From NCBI RefSeq assembly GCF_003202915.1, contig NZ_QGLP01000004.1:434001-498000 (forward strand): DNA of 64,000 bases, given 5' to 3'. Position 1 is the first letter of the stretch. Each line of letters opens with the position of its first letter. Positions 1-10,143 of this stretch are shown piece after piece. A program made the position numbers and the translations under genes. The stretch is from Gilliamella apicola. GTDB taxonomy: Bacteria > Pseudomonadota > Gammaproteobacteria > Enterobacterales > Orbaceae. Under the pieces are notes generated by a model, which saw only the letters and a program-made list of their open reading frames with translations, did not search any database and was not told the origin of the DNA.

Positions 1-360
1 ATTCGGATTTAATTGAGATTGTTCAATAAGCTGTTTAACAATTTGGCTATCATGTTGACCATCAGCATCTATCTGAATGGCATAATCAAAACCTTGAGCT
101 GATGCATGATTAAATCCACACATTACAGCTGCACCTTTACCTTCATTTTTAGCTAACCGAACCAAGTTGACCCATGGATATTGCTTGGTGATGTCAAACA
201 GTTTTTGTGCTTGTTCATTTGAGCTACCATCATCGATTAGAAAACAGGTAAGTTGATATTGCTCAATATTTTGTAAAACACTCGGTAAGGCATCACTATG
301 ATTGTAACAAGGAATAATAAAGCAGTAACTCTCAGACAGGGAAGGTGCTATTACTGACAT
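1..360 (-). CDS. Family 2 glycosyltransferase, N-terminal part (ApeJ-like), cut by window edge
   Basis: The reading frame starts with ATG at 358-360 and runs off the left edge. About 120 residues are visible. They hold a GT-A nucleotide-sugar fold: the early strand FIIPCYNHSDALPSVL, then FLIDDGSS, and the metal-binding segment IDADGQHD. In aryl-polyene clusters the gene after the ApeI dehydratase encodes a glycosyltransferase, often fused to an acyltransferase (ApeJ), thought to help attach the polyene acid to its lipid anchor. The start overlaps the end of the dehydratase gene by 10 bp, so the two are probably translationally coupled. Only the N-terminal domain can be judged; an acyltransferase fusion cannot be checked here. 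Confidence 0.85.
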   Translation of the reverse strand, partial: MSVIAPSLSESYCFIIPCYNHSDALPSVLQNIEQYQLTCFLIDDGSSNEQAQKLFDITKQYPWVNLVRLAKNEGKGAAVMCGFNHASAQGFDYAIQIDADGQHDSQIVKQLIEQSQLNPN

Positions 361-707
361 AGTGTAAGCCTTCCCGTACTTGCTATTTTGTTATTGCTAT
401 GAATAAAACTATAAGTGAATTTTAGTTTTTGATTTACTTCATCCAAAATTAGCGTTAGTTTTAAATTATCATTCGGTAATATTGGTGATTGAAATTTGAT
501 AACTTCAATAGATGCTATTGATAAGTTAGGATTGAATAACTTTCGGGCATAATCAATCACCCAATTAAGCTGGGTTACCCCTGGCAATAGAGGTTGAGTG
601 GGAAAATGTCCTTTAAACCAAAAAAGATCTGGTGGAATGGTGATTTCAATATTAGCTTCTGTTTCGGTTTTAGTAATGTTTATTTCGTTGGCTAACTCTT
701 TTTTCAT
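351..707 (-). CDS. apeI: ApeI-like hot-dog 3-hydroxyacyl-ACP dehydratase
   Basis: A 118-residue single hot-dog-fold protein. The segment FWFKGHFPTQPLLPGV (about residues 29-44) contains the GHFP..P.LPGV active-site loop with the catalytic His, as in FabA/FabZ dehydratases. In aryl-polyene synthesis ApeI removes water from the beta-hydroxyacyl-ACP in each elongation round, giving the conjugated double bonds. It lies between the AMP-ligase and the glycosyltransferase, the standard place for apeI, and overlaps the upstream gene by 4 bp. Function is assigned from the family motif plus context; the symbol follows the ape nomenclature. Confidence 0.85.
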   Translation of the reverse strand: MKKELANEINITKTETEANIEITIPPDLFWFKGHFPTQPLLPGVTQLNWVIDYARKLFNPNLSIASIEVIKFQSPILPNDNLKLTLILDEVNQKLKFTYSFIHSNNKIASTGRLTLCQ

Positions 708-2083
708 AACTTTTTTGGTGCATCAAATAATGCTTTTAAATCAGTATAAATGCATTTACCTTGTGAGTTTTTCGGAAAATTTTCAATAAAACGCCATTTT
801 TTAGGTGTTTCGACTAATGATAATGTATCTTTTAGTAAATGTCGAAAATATTGTGTAAGTTTAAAATGATTTAGGTTATCTAACTCTTTTCTATAAGTTG
901 ACGATATTTTGATGATTGCGCCTAATATTGTTCTATTATTATGTTCTAGAGGAATAACAATGGCTTGTTCAACAACTATAAGTTTATTTATTTGGTTCTC
1001 AATATAGGTAAGGGATAATCGCTGTTCTGCAATTTTGACAATTTTATCCATGCGGCCTTTTAAATAAAATTTAGTGTCATCAATTTTTAGTAATTTGTCA
1101 TTTAGTGGTTCAGGTTGGTTTAATAACGGTGATATTAATAATGGTTGGTGATCTGAATTAAATTTTATTTGTAATGGATAAAATAGTTCCCAAGGTGTGT
1201 TAACCGATTGTTGTTGCCTTTTGGCTATAATACCTGTCTCACTAGAACCATAAATTTCATGCGGTAACACATTGAAATTTTGTAAACAAAATTGAGCGTT
1301 TTCAAAACTAAGTTCACCGCCAGAGGAAAATACGCAAGTACAATTAATTGAAGATAAATTATTATCTAGATTTTTAATAATTGATGGTGTTGTAATATAA
1401 GTTATTTTTTTAGATTGGTAAGTTGCTAATTGTTCTTGATAGAGTATTGTTTCACATACAAAAGGTATTTTGCAGCTCAAAGGAAGCATTATCTTAAAAG
1501 TTAATCCGTACATATGTTCATGTGAAACAGAGGCAATAAATAGGTCATTTGTTAAAACTGTTAAATTATTTACCAGTATTTCAATTTCTTGTTCAAGTTG
1601 AGAAATTGATTTTTTTATTGGTTTGGGTAAGCCTGTTGATCCAGAAGTAAATAATGTAAATAATGTTTGTGCAAATTCCAAATTATTGAACTTTATTGAT
1701 TCAGAGACTTCCTGTCGATCAATATTACTGATATTGATAATCGGTAAGTTATTTGGCAAATTAGTATTTTTAATATTGATATCGATATCGGTCAATATAG
1801 CTTCATAGGGGAATTCTAGATGATAAGGATTTAGTAAAAGAGGATGTTTCCCTGAATAGAGAAGAGCAAGAAATCCTGCAATAAAATTAAAACTATCATC
1901 CATGTATAAAACCCAATTTTTTTCAGGATGACTATCTAATTTATTAACAATTATGCTAATTTGTTGTTTTAGATCGCTAACTGTTAAAGCTAGTTGTTTT
2001 CTGAAGGCAATAATTTCATTATCAGGTCGTAATAACTGCTCGGATAATAAAACTAATGTTTTACTTTTTGACGAACAATCCAT
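704..2083 (-). CDS. apeH: ApeH-like aryl-acid AMP-ligase (acyl-adenylating enzyme)
   Basis: An ANL-superfamily adenylating enzyme, about 459 residues from the chosen start. The phosphate-binding P-loop reads TLFTSGSTGLPKP, and later IYGSSETG forms the adenine-binding motif. LYLKGRMDKI-like sequence (FYLKGRMDKIVKI) is the hinge A8 motif, and SQGKCIYTDLK near the end carries the conserved catalytic Lys. In APE biosynthesis ApeH activates 4-hydroxybenzoate and loads it on an acyl carrier protein as starter unit. I chose the ATG at 2081-2083, preceded by a GGGGTGGA-like ribosome site, over an upstream start at 2146 that would overlap apeG by over 90 bp. The overlap is then 31 bp. Confidence 0.85.
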   Translation of the reverse strand: MDCSSKSKTLVLLSEQLLRPDNEIIAFRKQLALTVSDLKQQISIIVNKLDSHPEKNWVLYMDDSFNFIAGFLALLYSGKHPLLLNPYHLEFPYEAILTDIDINIKNTNLPNNLPIINISNIDRQEVSESIKFNNLEFAQTLFTLFTSGSTGLPKPIKKSISQLEQEIEILVNNLTVLTNDLFIASVSHEHMYGLTFKIMLPLSCKIPFVCETILYQEQLATYQSKKITYITTPSIIKNLDNNLSSINCTCVFSSGGELSFENAQFCLQNFNVLPHEIYGSSETGIIAKRQQQSVNTPWELFYPLQIKFNSDHQPLLISPLLNQPEPLNDKLLKIDDTKFYLKGRMDKIVKIAEQRLSLTYIENQINKLIVVEQAIVIPLEHNNRTILGAIIKISSTYRKELDNLNHFKLTQYFRHLLKDTLSLVETPKKWRFIENFPKNSQGKCIYTDLKALFDAPKKL

Positions 2084-2616
2084 TCCACCCCCATTAATAA
2101 TCCGATGAGAATATAACTTATTAATCCGTTGTACATGGTCCACCAATACATATCGTTAATAAGACAAGTTACTAATGCAATCGAACCATTTAAAATAAAA
2201 AATAAACACCAACAGATAGTTACTTTTCTGGTATAATTTATTGCGCTTTCTGGTAAATGATCGTCCTTTAATCTAGCGAATTTTTCAATAATATTTTGTG
2301 GTTGATATAATGAATATCCAAAAAATATTAAGAATAGAAGATTAGTTGCTACTGGGTAATAGAGCAAAAATTGAAATTTATTAAATATCCAACTGATTAA
2401 CGCCAATAGCAAACCTAAACAAGTTGTTACTTTGGCTAACCAACCTATATTTGATATTAAATTTGGTAAGGTAATTAGCCGAAGTACTAATAATGCAGCA
2501 ATACCTAAAACGGCAAAATTAATGACTTGATATTTTAAAGATAAGTAAATAACTAATGGATAGCAAAACAGGATTAAACCTGTTATTGCTTTTATTATTA
2601 ACCTAACTTTATTCAT
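2053..2616 (-). CDS. apeG: ApeG-like small polytopic membrane protein (COG4648 type)
   Basis: A 187-residue, very hydrophobic protein with about six predicted membrane segments: residues 10-30, 33-50, 62-82, 85-103, 130-152 and 158-176. It has no recognised catalytic motif. A protein of this size and topology (COG4648) sits between the acyl carrier proteins and the AMP-ligase in aryl-polyene clusters, and this gene is in exactly that place. Its role is not known; help with membrane transfer of the polyene lipid is only a guess. It begins 4 bp after the stop of the adjacent acyl carrier protein gene and overlaps apeH. Confidence 0.75.
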   Translation of the reverse strand: MNKVRLIIKAITGLILFCYPLVIYLSLKYQVINFAVLGIAALLVLRLITLPNLISNIGWLAKVTTCLGLLLALISWIFNKFQFLLYYPVATNLLFLIFFGYSLYQPQNIIEKFARLKDDHLPESAINYTRKVTICWCLFFILNGSIALVTCLINDMYWWTMYNGLISYILIGLLMGVEWIVRQKVKH

Positions 2617-2620
2617 TATA

Positions 2621-2869
2621 CTATTTAGTGTTTAGCAAATTGTATACAGCATCAACAACATCTTGAACCGTTCTTACTGCTTTAAAAGTTTCAGGATCAA
2701 CTTTTTTGCCAATCTTTTTTTGTAAATGCACGACTAAATCCACTGCATCAATACTATCCAAGTCTAATTCCTCAAAAAGTTTAGAATCTGGTTTAATCTC
2801 ATCGGCAGATAATTCAAAAAGTTGCACTAGTGCTGATTGTACTTGTTGAAAAATTTGTTGCTTATCCAT
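2621..2869 (-). CDS. apeF: Acyl carrier protein (ApeF-like)
   Basis: An 82-residue acidic, helical protein with the phosphopantetheine attachment site ELDLDSIDAVDLV (Ser near residue 40). It is one of two adjacent carrier proteins; aryl-polyene loci normally have two, one for the aryl starter and one for elongation and maturation. ATG at 2867-2869 is preceded by GGAAGA. Which of the two equals ApeE or ApeF is set here only by gene order. Confidence 0.85.
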   Translation of the reverse strand: MDKQQIFQQVQSALVQLFELSADEIKPDSKLFEELDLDSIDAVDLVVHLQKKIGKKVDPETFKAVRTVQDVVDAVYNLLNTK

Positions 2870-2885
2870 TAAAAATCTTCCTTAA

Positions 2886-3140
2886 TTACTGTTGAGAGCT
2901 AATAAAATCAGCTAGCGTTTTTACTGAGTAAAATGCTTTTTTAGTTTCTTCGCTTTCTGATGATAAAACAATACCATATTGATTTTTGATAGCAAGACCT
3001 AGTTCTAATGCATCTATTGAATCTAAACCTAAACCATCACCAAATAACGGTGCTTGAGTATCTATATTTTCAGGTGTGACCTCTTCTAAATTAAGAACTT
3101 CGATTATTAATGCTTTTAAATCGTGATGTAGTTTTTCCAT
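2886..3140 (-). CDS. apeE: Acyl carrier protein (ApeE-like)
   Basis: An 84-residue carrier protein with the motif LGLDSIDALELGLA; the Ser near residue 41 takes the 4'-phosphopantetheine arm. It is the upstream member of the carrier pair, 16 bp from the second. In the studied aryl-polyene pathway one of these receives the hydroxybenzoyl starter from the AMP-ligase. The ATG at 3138-3140 follows a GGGAAAT ribosome site at modest distance. Confidence 0.85.
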   Translation of the reverse strand: MEKLHHDLKALIIEVLNLEEVTPENIDTQAPLFGDGLGLDSIDALELGLAIKNQYGIVLSSESEETKKAFYSVKTLADFISSQQ

Positions 3141-3160
3141 TTAATTTCCCTTTTTGTCTC

Positions 3161-3958
3161 TTACTCTTTTTTTGGTTCTAGCGTTAACAACGTTGTCAGA
3201 TGCCTTGTAAGCCTTCTTGCTGCAATAGTTGTATTTTCGTCTAGAAAGTCACCGATTATAATTTTTTCGCCTACTGTAATATTGAATCTCGCTTTTTTTT
3301 CAGGGATGTCATACCATTTTTGTTGTTTTATCAACCATGGTGGATTACATTCAATATGTATGATTCGTATATCAGCATGGCACCTTAATGCTATATTAGC
3401 TGCGCCTCTTTGTAACGTAATAGGGTGATTAGGTATACTCCTAGTCCCTTCAGGAAATATCAAAATTCTACCTTTATTTGATAGGATTTCATTACATTGT
3501 GTTAATATTCGGCTTGATTCACCGTTAAGTATATAGCCTGCTGTTTTTATTATGCGGCTGATAAAAATATTATTAAGTAATGCACCTTTAACTAAACAAT
3601 CACATCGCCCCATGACGGATGCTAGAAGGACAACATCTAACAAGGAAGGGTGGTTGGCAACGATCAAACATCCTTCATCCTGTTTTAATTTTTCAATACC
3701 ATTAAATTGATAGTTGAAAATACCTAATGATTTTATTATCCATAAAAACACTTTAAAGTTAACACTGATACTATACTGAGCAATAAGGGTTCTTTTTTGT
3801 TTATTCCAAACAAATAATCTTAATAAACTAAACCATATTAAAGATAAAACGAATAATCCATAAAGGCCAAATATAATAAATCCCAGTGCGGTCGCAAATA
3901 ATCGCCACCACTGGTTTATGGTGTAGAATTTTCGCTTATTCATGTATTTATTGTCCAT
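3161..3958 (-). CDS. apeD: ApeD-like lysophospholipid-type acyltransferase
   Basis: A 265-residue PlsC-family acyltransferase. An N-terminal membrane segment lies near residues 18-42. The catalytic block LIVANHPSLLDVVLL contains the HX4D-type motif (NHPSLLD), and FPEGTRS is the glycerol-phosphate/acyl-acceptor motif. In aryl-polyene clusters this enzyme is thought to attach or remodel the lipid part of the pigment. It overlaps the upstream apeC by 19 bp. A second ATG five codons in (3941-3943) would make the overlap 4 bp and is an equally good start. Confidence 0.8.
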   Translation of the reverse strand: MDNKYMNKRKFYTINQWWRLFATALGFIIFGLYGLFVLSLIWFSLLRLFVWNKQKRTLIAQYSISVNFKVFLWIIKSLGIFNYQFNGIEKLKQDEGCLIVANHPSLLDVVLLASVMGRCDCLVKGALLNNIFISRIIKTAGYILNGESSRILTQCNEILSNKGRILIFPEGTRSIPNHPITLQRGAANIALRCHADIRIIHIECNPPWLIKQQKWYDIPEKKARFNITVGEKIIIGDFLDENTTIAARRLTRHLTTLLTLEPKKE

Positions 3959-4659
3959 TGCCAGTCTTGTGATAATCCTTGTATGATAAAATTCTGTTTT
4001 TTATTTAGATAAGCTCGTAAAAATACTAGTGATTGTGGGTAGTTAATTGGATTTTGTTCAGACATTTTATCAACACTTTGGCAAGTAAACTGATTTCCAT
4101 TAGTTAAGATATAACCTACTGCATAATACGGAACTAATTGATCAATATGAGTTAAATAAGGCTTAGGAACAATTCCATCAAAATCAATTAATAGTACTTT
4201 TTTATCTTTTTGTTGCAATATTGGTAGTGCTTCAATCAAACTTTGTTGAAAACCATCATTATTCGCACTTAGTGATGTGATGGGGATAGATTGTTTAGCA
4301 TTAATCGTGAACAATCCCGATGCAGTATTATGTACTGATAGTGCAAAATCAGTAGGCGAAATGTCATTAGCTTGATTAAGTGAGGTAAGAATTTTATATG
4401 TTCTTTCTAGTTCACCATGTCGGCTTGAAAAAATTGCCAAATCCAACTTTTTATTTTCAATCAGCTCTAAACCAACTTCAACAGCGAGACGTGAAGGAAT
4501 ACTCATTCTTCTTGCTTGCATCATAGGCAATTTATTGAGTTTGGGTAATGGTAAATCCCAATTATGATTGTCCTGTTTAGACCACAATTCCCAGTCAGAT
4601 TTAGAAGATAAACCAGCAGATAAAGCAAACCAATTTTCGATTGAAAAAGAAAATCTCAT
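3940..4659 (-). CDS. apeC: ApeC-like beta-ketoacyl synthase-like chain-length factor
   Basis: A 239-residue protein like the short 'ketoacyl synthase N-terminal-like' family found first in aryl-polyene operons. The diagnostic stretch DFALSVHNTASGLFTI replaces the ketosynthase nucleophile region and lacks the active-site Cys, as expected for a chain-length factor that pairs with the ApeO ketosynthase. The initial MRFSFSIENWFALSAG and the MQARRMS segment fit the family. It is the first gene of the minus-strand operon here; the catalytic ketosynthases, ketoreductase and exporter should lie left of the window. Confidence 0.8.
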   Translation of the reverse strand: MRFSFSIENWFALSAGLSSKSDWELWSKQDNHNWDLPLPKLNKLPMMQARRMSIPSRLAVEVGLELIENKKLDLAIFSSRHGELERTYKILTSLNQANDISPTDFALSVHNTASGLFTINAKQSIPITSLSANNDGFQQSLIEALPILQQKDKKVLLIDFDGIVPKPYLTHIDQLVPYYAVGYILTNGNQFTCQSVDKMSEQNPINYPQSLVFLRAYLNKKQNFIIQGLSQDWQWTINT

Positions 4660-4779
4660 ATTAATGTTTTTTTAATTAGTTCTTTACTTAGTAACTTTTT
4701 GTAATATTATTAATTCGATAATTACAGAAAAATTTCGATTTATTTATACAATACAGTAAAACTATAAAAAGGCAATACA
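4660..4779. promoter_or_regulatory. Divergent AT-rich intergenic region, probable APE-locus promoters
   Basis: These 120 bp separate apeC (leftward) from the methyltransferase (rightward) and are very AT-rich. Both operons must start here unless read from outside. I cannot fix -10/-35 boxes reliably. An AAAAAGG element just before 4780 is the ribosome site that supports the TTG start of the rightward gene. Confidence 0.4.
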
Positions 4780-5865
4780 TTGACAGGACAAGAAAACATC
4801 AAGTATGGATTTAATAAGGAAATTTATACAGCCTTAGAAGCGATCACAGAAGCTCAAAAAATTGCTTTTGCTCCTATTTTATTTCAAGCCATTATTTGTC
4901 TAAAAAACAAAGGAATTTTGTTTTATATAGATCAGTCTGGTAAAACAGGTATTAATTTAGAAGAGTTAACTAAAAAAGTGTCTTTACCACCTTATGCAAT
5001 TGAACTTTTGTTGGATGTTGCGCTTAGTATGCGTGTCATTTATCAGCAAGATTCCAATTATATTTTAGGTAAAGTTGGACATTTTTTATTACACGATAAA
5101 ATGACCGAAGTTAACTTAAATTTTTCCCAAGATATTTGCTACCAAAGTATGTTTTTTCTTCAAGATGCTCTTGAAAAAGGCGAACCAAGTGGGCTCAAAG
5201 TTTTTGGTGATGGAAAAACCATTTACCCTATGTTGCAGTCGTTGCCTGAACAAGCGAAAAAAAGTTGGTTTGATTTTGATCACTTTTATTCCGATCACTC
5301 TTTTCCTGTTGCCTTAACCCATATAATGGAATTAAAACCCAAACATATTTATGATGTTGGCGGTAATACTGGCAAATGGGCTATTTATTCAGCTAAACAT
5401 TTGCCTGAAACTCAAGTAACAATTTTAGATTTGCCTGAGCAAATCGCAGTAGCCAAAGAAAATATTAAACAAGCAAACTTTGAAAATCGGATCGATGGTA
5501 TTGCTGTAAATTTACTAGAAACAGATATTTTACCTAATCATGCTGATTTATGGTGGATGAGTCAGTTTTTAGATTGCTTCAGTCCAGATCAAATTGTACA
5601 TATTTTAAAATTGATAAGCCGTAGTATGCATGATGATGCATATGTTTGTATTATGGATCTTTTTTGGGATCGCCAAAATTTTGCAGCAGGGGCTTTAAGT
5701 CTAAATGCTTCCTCCCTCTATTTTTCCTGTTTAGCCAATGGTAATAGTCGCTTTTATCACTCTAAAGTATTTTATAAATGCCTAAATGAAGCAGGGTTCC
5801 ATGTTGAGAAAGATATTGATGGACTTGGATTTGGTCACACTTTACTAATATGTAAAAAACGTTAA
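4780..5865 (+). CDS. SAM-dependent O-methyltransferase-like protein, APE-associated
   Basis: A 361-residue class I methyltransferase. The N-terminal half (about 1-150) is a helical, winged-helix-like dimerisation domain as in plant-type O-methyltransferases. The SAM-binding motif I reads IYDVGGNTGKWAI (about residues 188-200), followed by VTILDLPEQ, the acidic motif II. The gene diverges from apeC. Aryl-polyene clusters commonly include a methyltransferase (often called ApeB) that methylates the aromatic head group, which is the likely role. The start is a TTG with AAAAAGG 7-8 bp upstream; no in-frame ATG lies nearby. Confidence 0.75.
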   Translation: MTGQENIKYGFNKEIYTALEAITEAQKIAFAPILFQAIICLKNKGILFYIDQSGKTGINLEELTKKVSLPPYAIELLLDVALSMRVIYQQDSNYILGKVGHFLLHDKMTEVNLNFSQDICYQSMFFLQDALEKGEPSGLKVFGDGKTIYPMLQSLPEQAKKSWFDFDHFYSDHSFPVALTHIMELKPKHIYDVGGNTGKWAIYSAKHLPETQVTILDLPEQIAVAKENIKQANFENRIDGIAVNLLETDILPNHADLWWMSQFLDCFSPDQIVHILKLISRSMHDDAYVCIMDLFWDRQNFAAGALSLNASSLYFSCLANGNSRFYHSKVFYKCLNEAGFHVEKDIDGLGFGHTLLICKKR

Positions 5866-5892
5866 TTAAAAATTATCTTTAAGGAGTAAACA

Positions 5893-6291
5893 ATGAGATT
5901 TTTTAAATATATTGCAGCATTTTTTTTAGTTTCACTATTATTTGGTTGTGCAGGTAAGTATCAAACGCCAAATAATATTACTACCCCAGTTAATGGTTTG
6001 ACTAAAGCACAGGTTAAGCAAGCTATTTTGGATAGTGGAACAAAAGGCAAAGCGGCATTTGGTACTTGGAAAATGGAAGTATTGAATAGCAATACTATTA
6101 GGGGACATTTATTCAACCGTAAATTTGAAGTTGTAGTCGATATTCCTTATTCTGCGACAAGTTATTCAATCAAGTATGTGTCTGTTAGTCCAAACTTACA
6201 AGGCAGCAGTGGAAAAGTTCACCGTAATTACAATCGTTGGGTAAATAATCTTGATGTTAAAATTAGAGAAAGTCTATTCAGAGCTAAATAA
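5893..6291 (+). CDS. Small lipoprotein next to the APE locus
   Basis: A 132-residue protein with a clear lipoprotein signal: basic MRFFK, a hydrophobic stretch and the lipobox LLFGC, with Cys at residue 19. The mature part (about 113 residues) has a basic, aromatic-rich C-terminus, NRWVNNLDVKIRESLF. It starts 28 bp after the methyltransferase with a good GGAG ribosome site (5881-5884), so the two form one operon ending at a hairpin. The function is not recognised. A tie to envelope assembly of the polyene is inferred only from position. Confidence 0.75.
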   Translation: MRFFKYIAAFFLVSLLFGCAGKYQTPNNITTPVNGLTKAQVKQAILDSGTKGKAAFGTWKMEVLNSNTIRGHLFNRKFEVVVDIPYSATSYSIKYVSVSPNLQGSSGKVHRNYNRWVNNLDVKIRESLFRAK

Positions 6292-6335
6292 GAATTTTAT
6301 CTAAAATGAATCCTATTTTCTAATGAAATATCGGT

Positions 6336-6358
6336 AAGCCCAACATTGGTTTGGGCTT
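6336..6358 (+). terminator. Hairpin after the lipoprotein gene
   Basis: AAGCCCAA and TTGGGCTT form an 8-bp perfect stem with a 7-nt loop, 45 bp after the stop codon. It is followed by ATTCTGATTC rather than a clean T-run, so termination strength is uncertain. Confidence 0.6.
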
Positions 6359-6588
6359 ATTCTGATTCATATTAGTTGGATGCCCCAATATTACCTCCCT
6401 TTACTTTATATAAAACATTTTATTATTTACTAGCAATAATATTTATTGTTAAAATTAACTATCTATTCTTTGCATTGAAGTTTAATATATAGATGTATTC
6501 ATACCTTGTTATGAATATAGTTCCAGTTCCAATCTTTTCTTATCTATCTTTTCTATTTCATAAATCTTAGCACTTGAGGACAATAATT

Positions 6589-8289
6589 ATGTTTCAATGG
6601 CTTTCAAATTGGATTTTAGATGGACTTAAGCATTCACCAGAAATACTTTTATTTCTCTCTTTAAGTTTAGGGTATTTGATTGGTGGTATTCGAATCGGCA
6701 AATTTCAGTTAGGTGGTGTTGCTGGTTCATTATTGGTAGCAGTGGCATTAAGTGTATTTGGTGTGACTGTTGATGCTGGTGTTAAAGCGGTACTTTTCGC
6801 TCTATTTATTTATGCTGTTGGTTTCGAAAGCGGACCACAGTTTTTCCGTTCATTAGGGGTTAAAACCCTACGTGAAATCTTTTTAGCGTTATTTATTGCT
6901 GTTGCCGGTTTTGTAACGGTAGTGGTGTTAGCCAAATTATTCCATTTAGATAAAGGTCTTGCTGCTGGTTTAGCCGCAGGAGGATTAACCCAATCAGCCA
7001 TTATGGGTACAGCATCAGATGCGTTAACTCAGTTAGGTTTAAGCCCAGAAGAGTTAAGCCGATTACAAGGTAATGTAACCATTGGTTATGCGGTGACTTA
7101 TATCTTTGGTTCACTGGGCGCGATTATTGTCTGCGTTAACATTTTGCCGAAAATTATGGGTCGAGAAATTAACGACGATGCAATTAAGGCCGAAGCAGAA
7201 CAATTACATGGCTCGCTTTTATTAGGTAGCGGTCAAAATTTTGCTTTATCTGATGTAACTGGTCGCCTATATCGTATTACTAATAAGGTTAATCAAACCG
7301 TTGAAAGTTTAGAAAAGGTGATTAATGGTATAAGTATTGAACGAATCAAACGTGGTAATCGTATTATTGAAGCTACACCTGAAACTTTATTAAAAGCCAA
7401 AGATATTATTTTAGTTGTTGGCCATCGTGACGCCATGATTGCTGCCACTGATTTATTAGGTGAAGAAGTGAATTCAGCACAGGGTATGGATGTGGTGATG
7501 AATACCCAAGATGTTGAAATGCGTAATACTCGATATGTTGGTCAAAATTTAACACAAGTGCTTTCATCTGACGAAGTGATGAAGTTAAAACATGGTATTT
7601 ATTTAATTGCTGTTCATCGTGATGGACAACCATTGCCATTAAATAATGATATGGTATTTAAGTTAGGTGATGTTATTACCATTTATGGTACCGATGGTGA
7701 TTTAAGGCGTGTGGTTGATAGAATTGGTGCGCCGATTACCAAAAGTGAAAAAACTGACTGGATATTCCATGGGTTAGGTCTGGTAGTTGGACTTATTATT
7801 GGTCTTATTGTGATCCGAGTCAGTGATATTCCAATCACTTTAGGTGCCGGAGGTGGTGCATTATTATCAGGCTTATTGTTTGGTTGGTATCGCTCTTTAC
7901 ATCAAACAGTAGGAAATATTCCAACTGGAGCGGTGCAATTACTTAAAGATTTTGGCCTAGCTGGCTTTGTGGCAGTGGTTGGGCTAAGCTCAGGTTTACA
8001 AGCCATAAATACTATTAAAGATCAGGGCCTTTCATTATTCTTAATCGGTGTTGTGGTGACTTTATTGCCGATGTTACTAGGCATTTATTTTGGTAAGTAT
8101 GTCTTGGGTTATAAAAATTCGGCGGTATTTGCTGGAGCTTTAGCCGGTTCTCGTAGTGCAAATCCAGCTTTTGGTGAAGTACTAAATAAAGCCGGTAACT
8201 CAACGCCTACCAACTCTTTTGCAATTACCTATGCTTTAGCTAATGTTTTCCTAACCTTGTTAGGACCATTAGTTGTTGCTTTTGTTTAA
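6589..8289 (+). CDS. aspT: Aspartate:alanine antiporter AspT
   Basis: A polytopic transporter of about 566 residues in the aspartate:alanine exchanger family. Two blocks of five to six membrane helices (about residues 10-190 and 385-565) flank a cytosolic region with two TrkA-C-like domains (about 200-290 and 295-375), the standard AspT plan. AspT swaps external aspartate for internal alanine; with aspartate decarboxylation this consumes a proton and builds proton motive force. The adjacent gene encodes that decarboxylase, so the assignment is strong. I chose ATG 6589, 8 bp after GAGGA (6576-6580); a TTG at 6574 would put the ribosome site inside the gene. Confidence 0.9.
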   Translation: MFQWLSNWILDGLKHSPEILLFLSLSLGYLIGGIRIGKFQLGGVAGSLLVAVALSVFGVTVDAGVKAVLFALFIYAVGFESGPQFFRSLGVKTLREIFLALFIAVAGFVTVVVLAKLFHLDKGLAAGLAAGGLTQSAIMGTASDALTQLGLSPEELSRLQGNVTIGYAVTYIFGSLGAIIVCVNILPKIMGREINDDAIKAEAEQLHGSLLLGSGQNFALSDVTGRLYRITNKVNQTVESLEKVINGISIERIKRGNRIIEATPETLLKAKDIILVVGHRDAMIAATDLLGEEVNSAQGMDVVMNTQDVEMRNTRYVGQNLTQVLSSDEVMKLKHGIYLIAVHRDGQPLPLNNDMVFKLGDVITIYGTDGDLRRVVDRIGAPITKSEKTDWIFHGLGLVVGLIIGLIVIRVSDIPITLGAGGGALLSGLLFGWYRSLHQTVGNIPTGAVQLLKDFGLAGFVAVVGLSSGLQAINTIKDQGLSLFLIGVVVTLLPMLLGIYFGKYVLGYKNSAVFAGALAGSRSANPAFGEVLNKAGNSTPTNSFAITYALANVFLTLLGPLVVAFV

Positions 8290-8306
8290 TTGACATCTCA
8301 AATTAA

Positions 8307-9920
<1,614 letters not shown>

Positions 9921-9955
9921 TTAATCACTTAAATTTATTCATCTATCTACATATC

Positions 9956-9978
9956 AAACCCTAGTTTAACTAGGGTTT
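9956..9978 (+). terminator. Rho-independent terminator of aspT-aspD
   Basis: AAACCCTAG pairs with CTAGGGTTT around a TTTAA loop, followed by TTTATTTTAT. It lies 36 bp after the aspD stop codon and is a textbook intrinsic terminator. Confidence 0.85.
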
Positions 9979-10107
9979 TTTATTTTATAAATCATTCTTC
10001 TTGATAAAAAATTTTAGTTATTCATTTTGAATAAAAACAAGTTAATTTAATAATATTGATTTTTTTTAAACAGTAAATTGACAGCTTATTTTTTAATCTA
10101 TATGATC

Positions 10108-10126
10108 GCAAATGAAAATCATTATC
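10108..10126 (+). promoter_or_regulatory. Fur box upstream of the TonB-dependent receptor
   Basis: The 19-mer GCAAATGAAAATCATTATC matches the consensus Fur site GATAATGATAATCATTATC at 16 of 19 positions, including the intact right arm. It ends 17 bp before the chosen ATG of the receptor. Iron repression of the receptor, and perhaps of the permease behind it, is expected. Confidence 0.8.
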
Positions 10127-10143
10127 AATTAAAGTGTGTTCGG

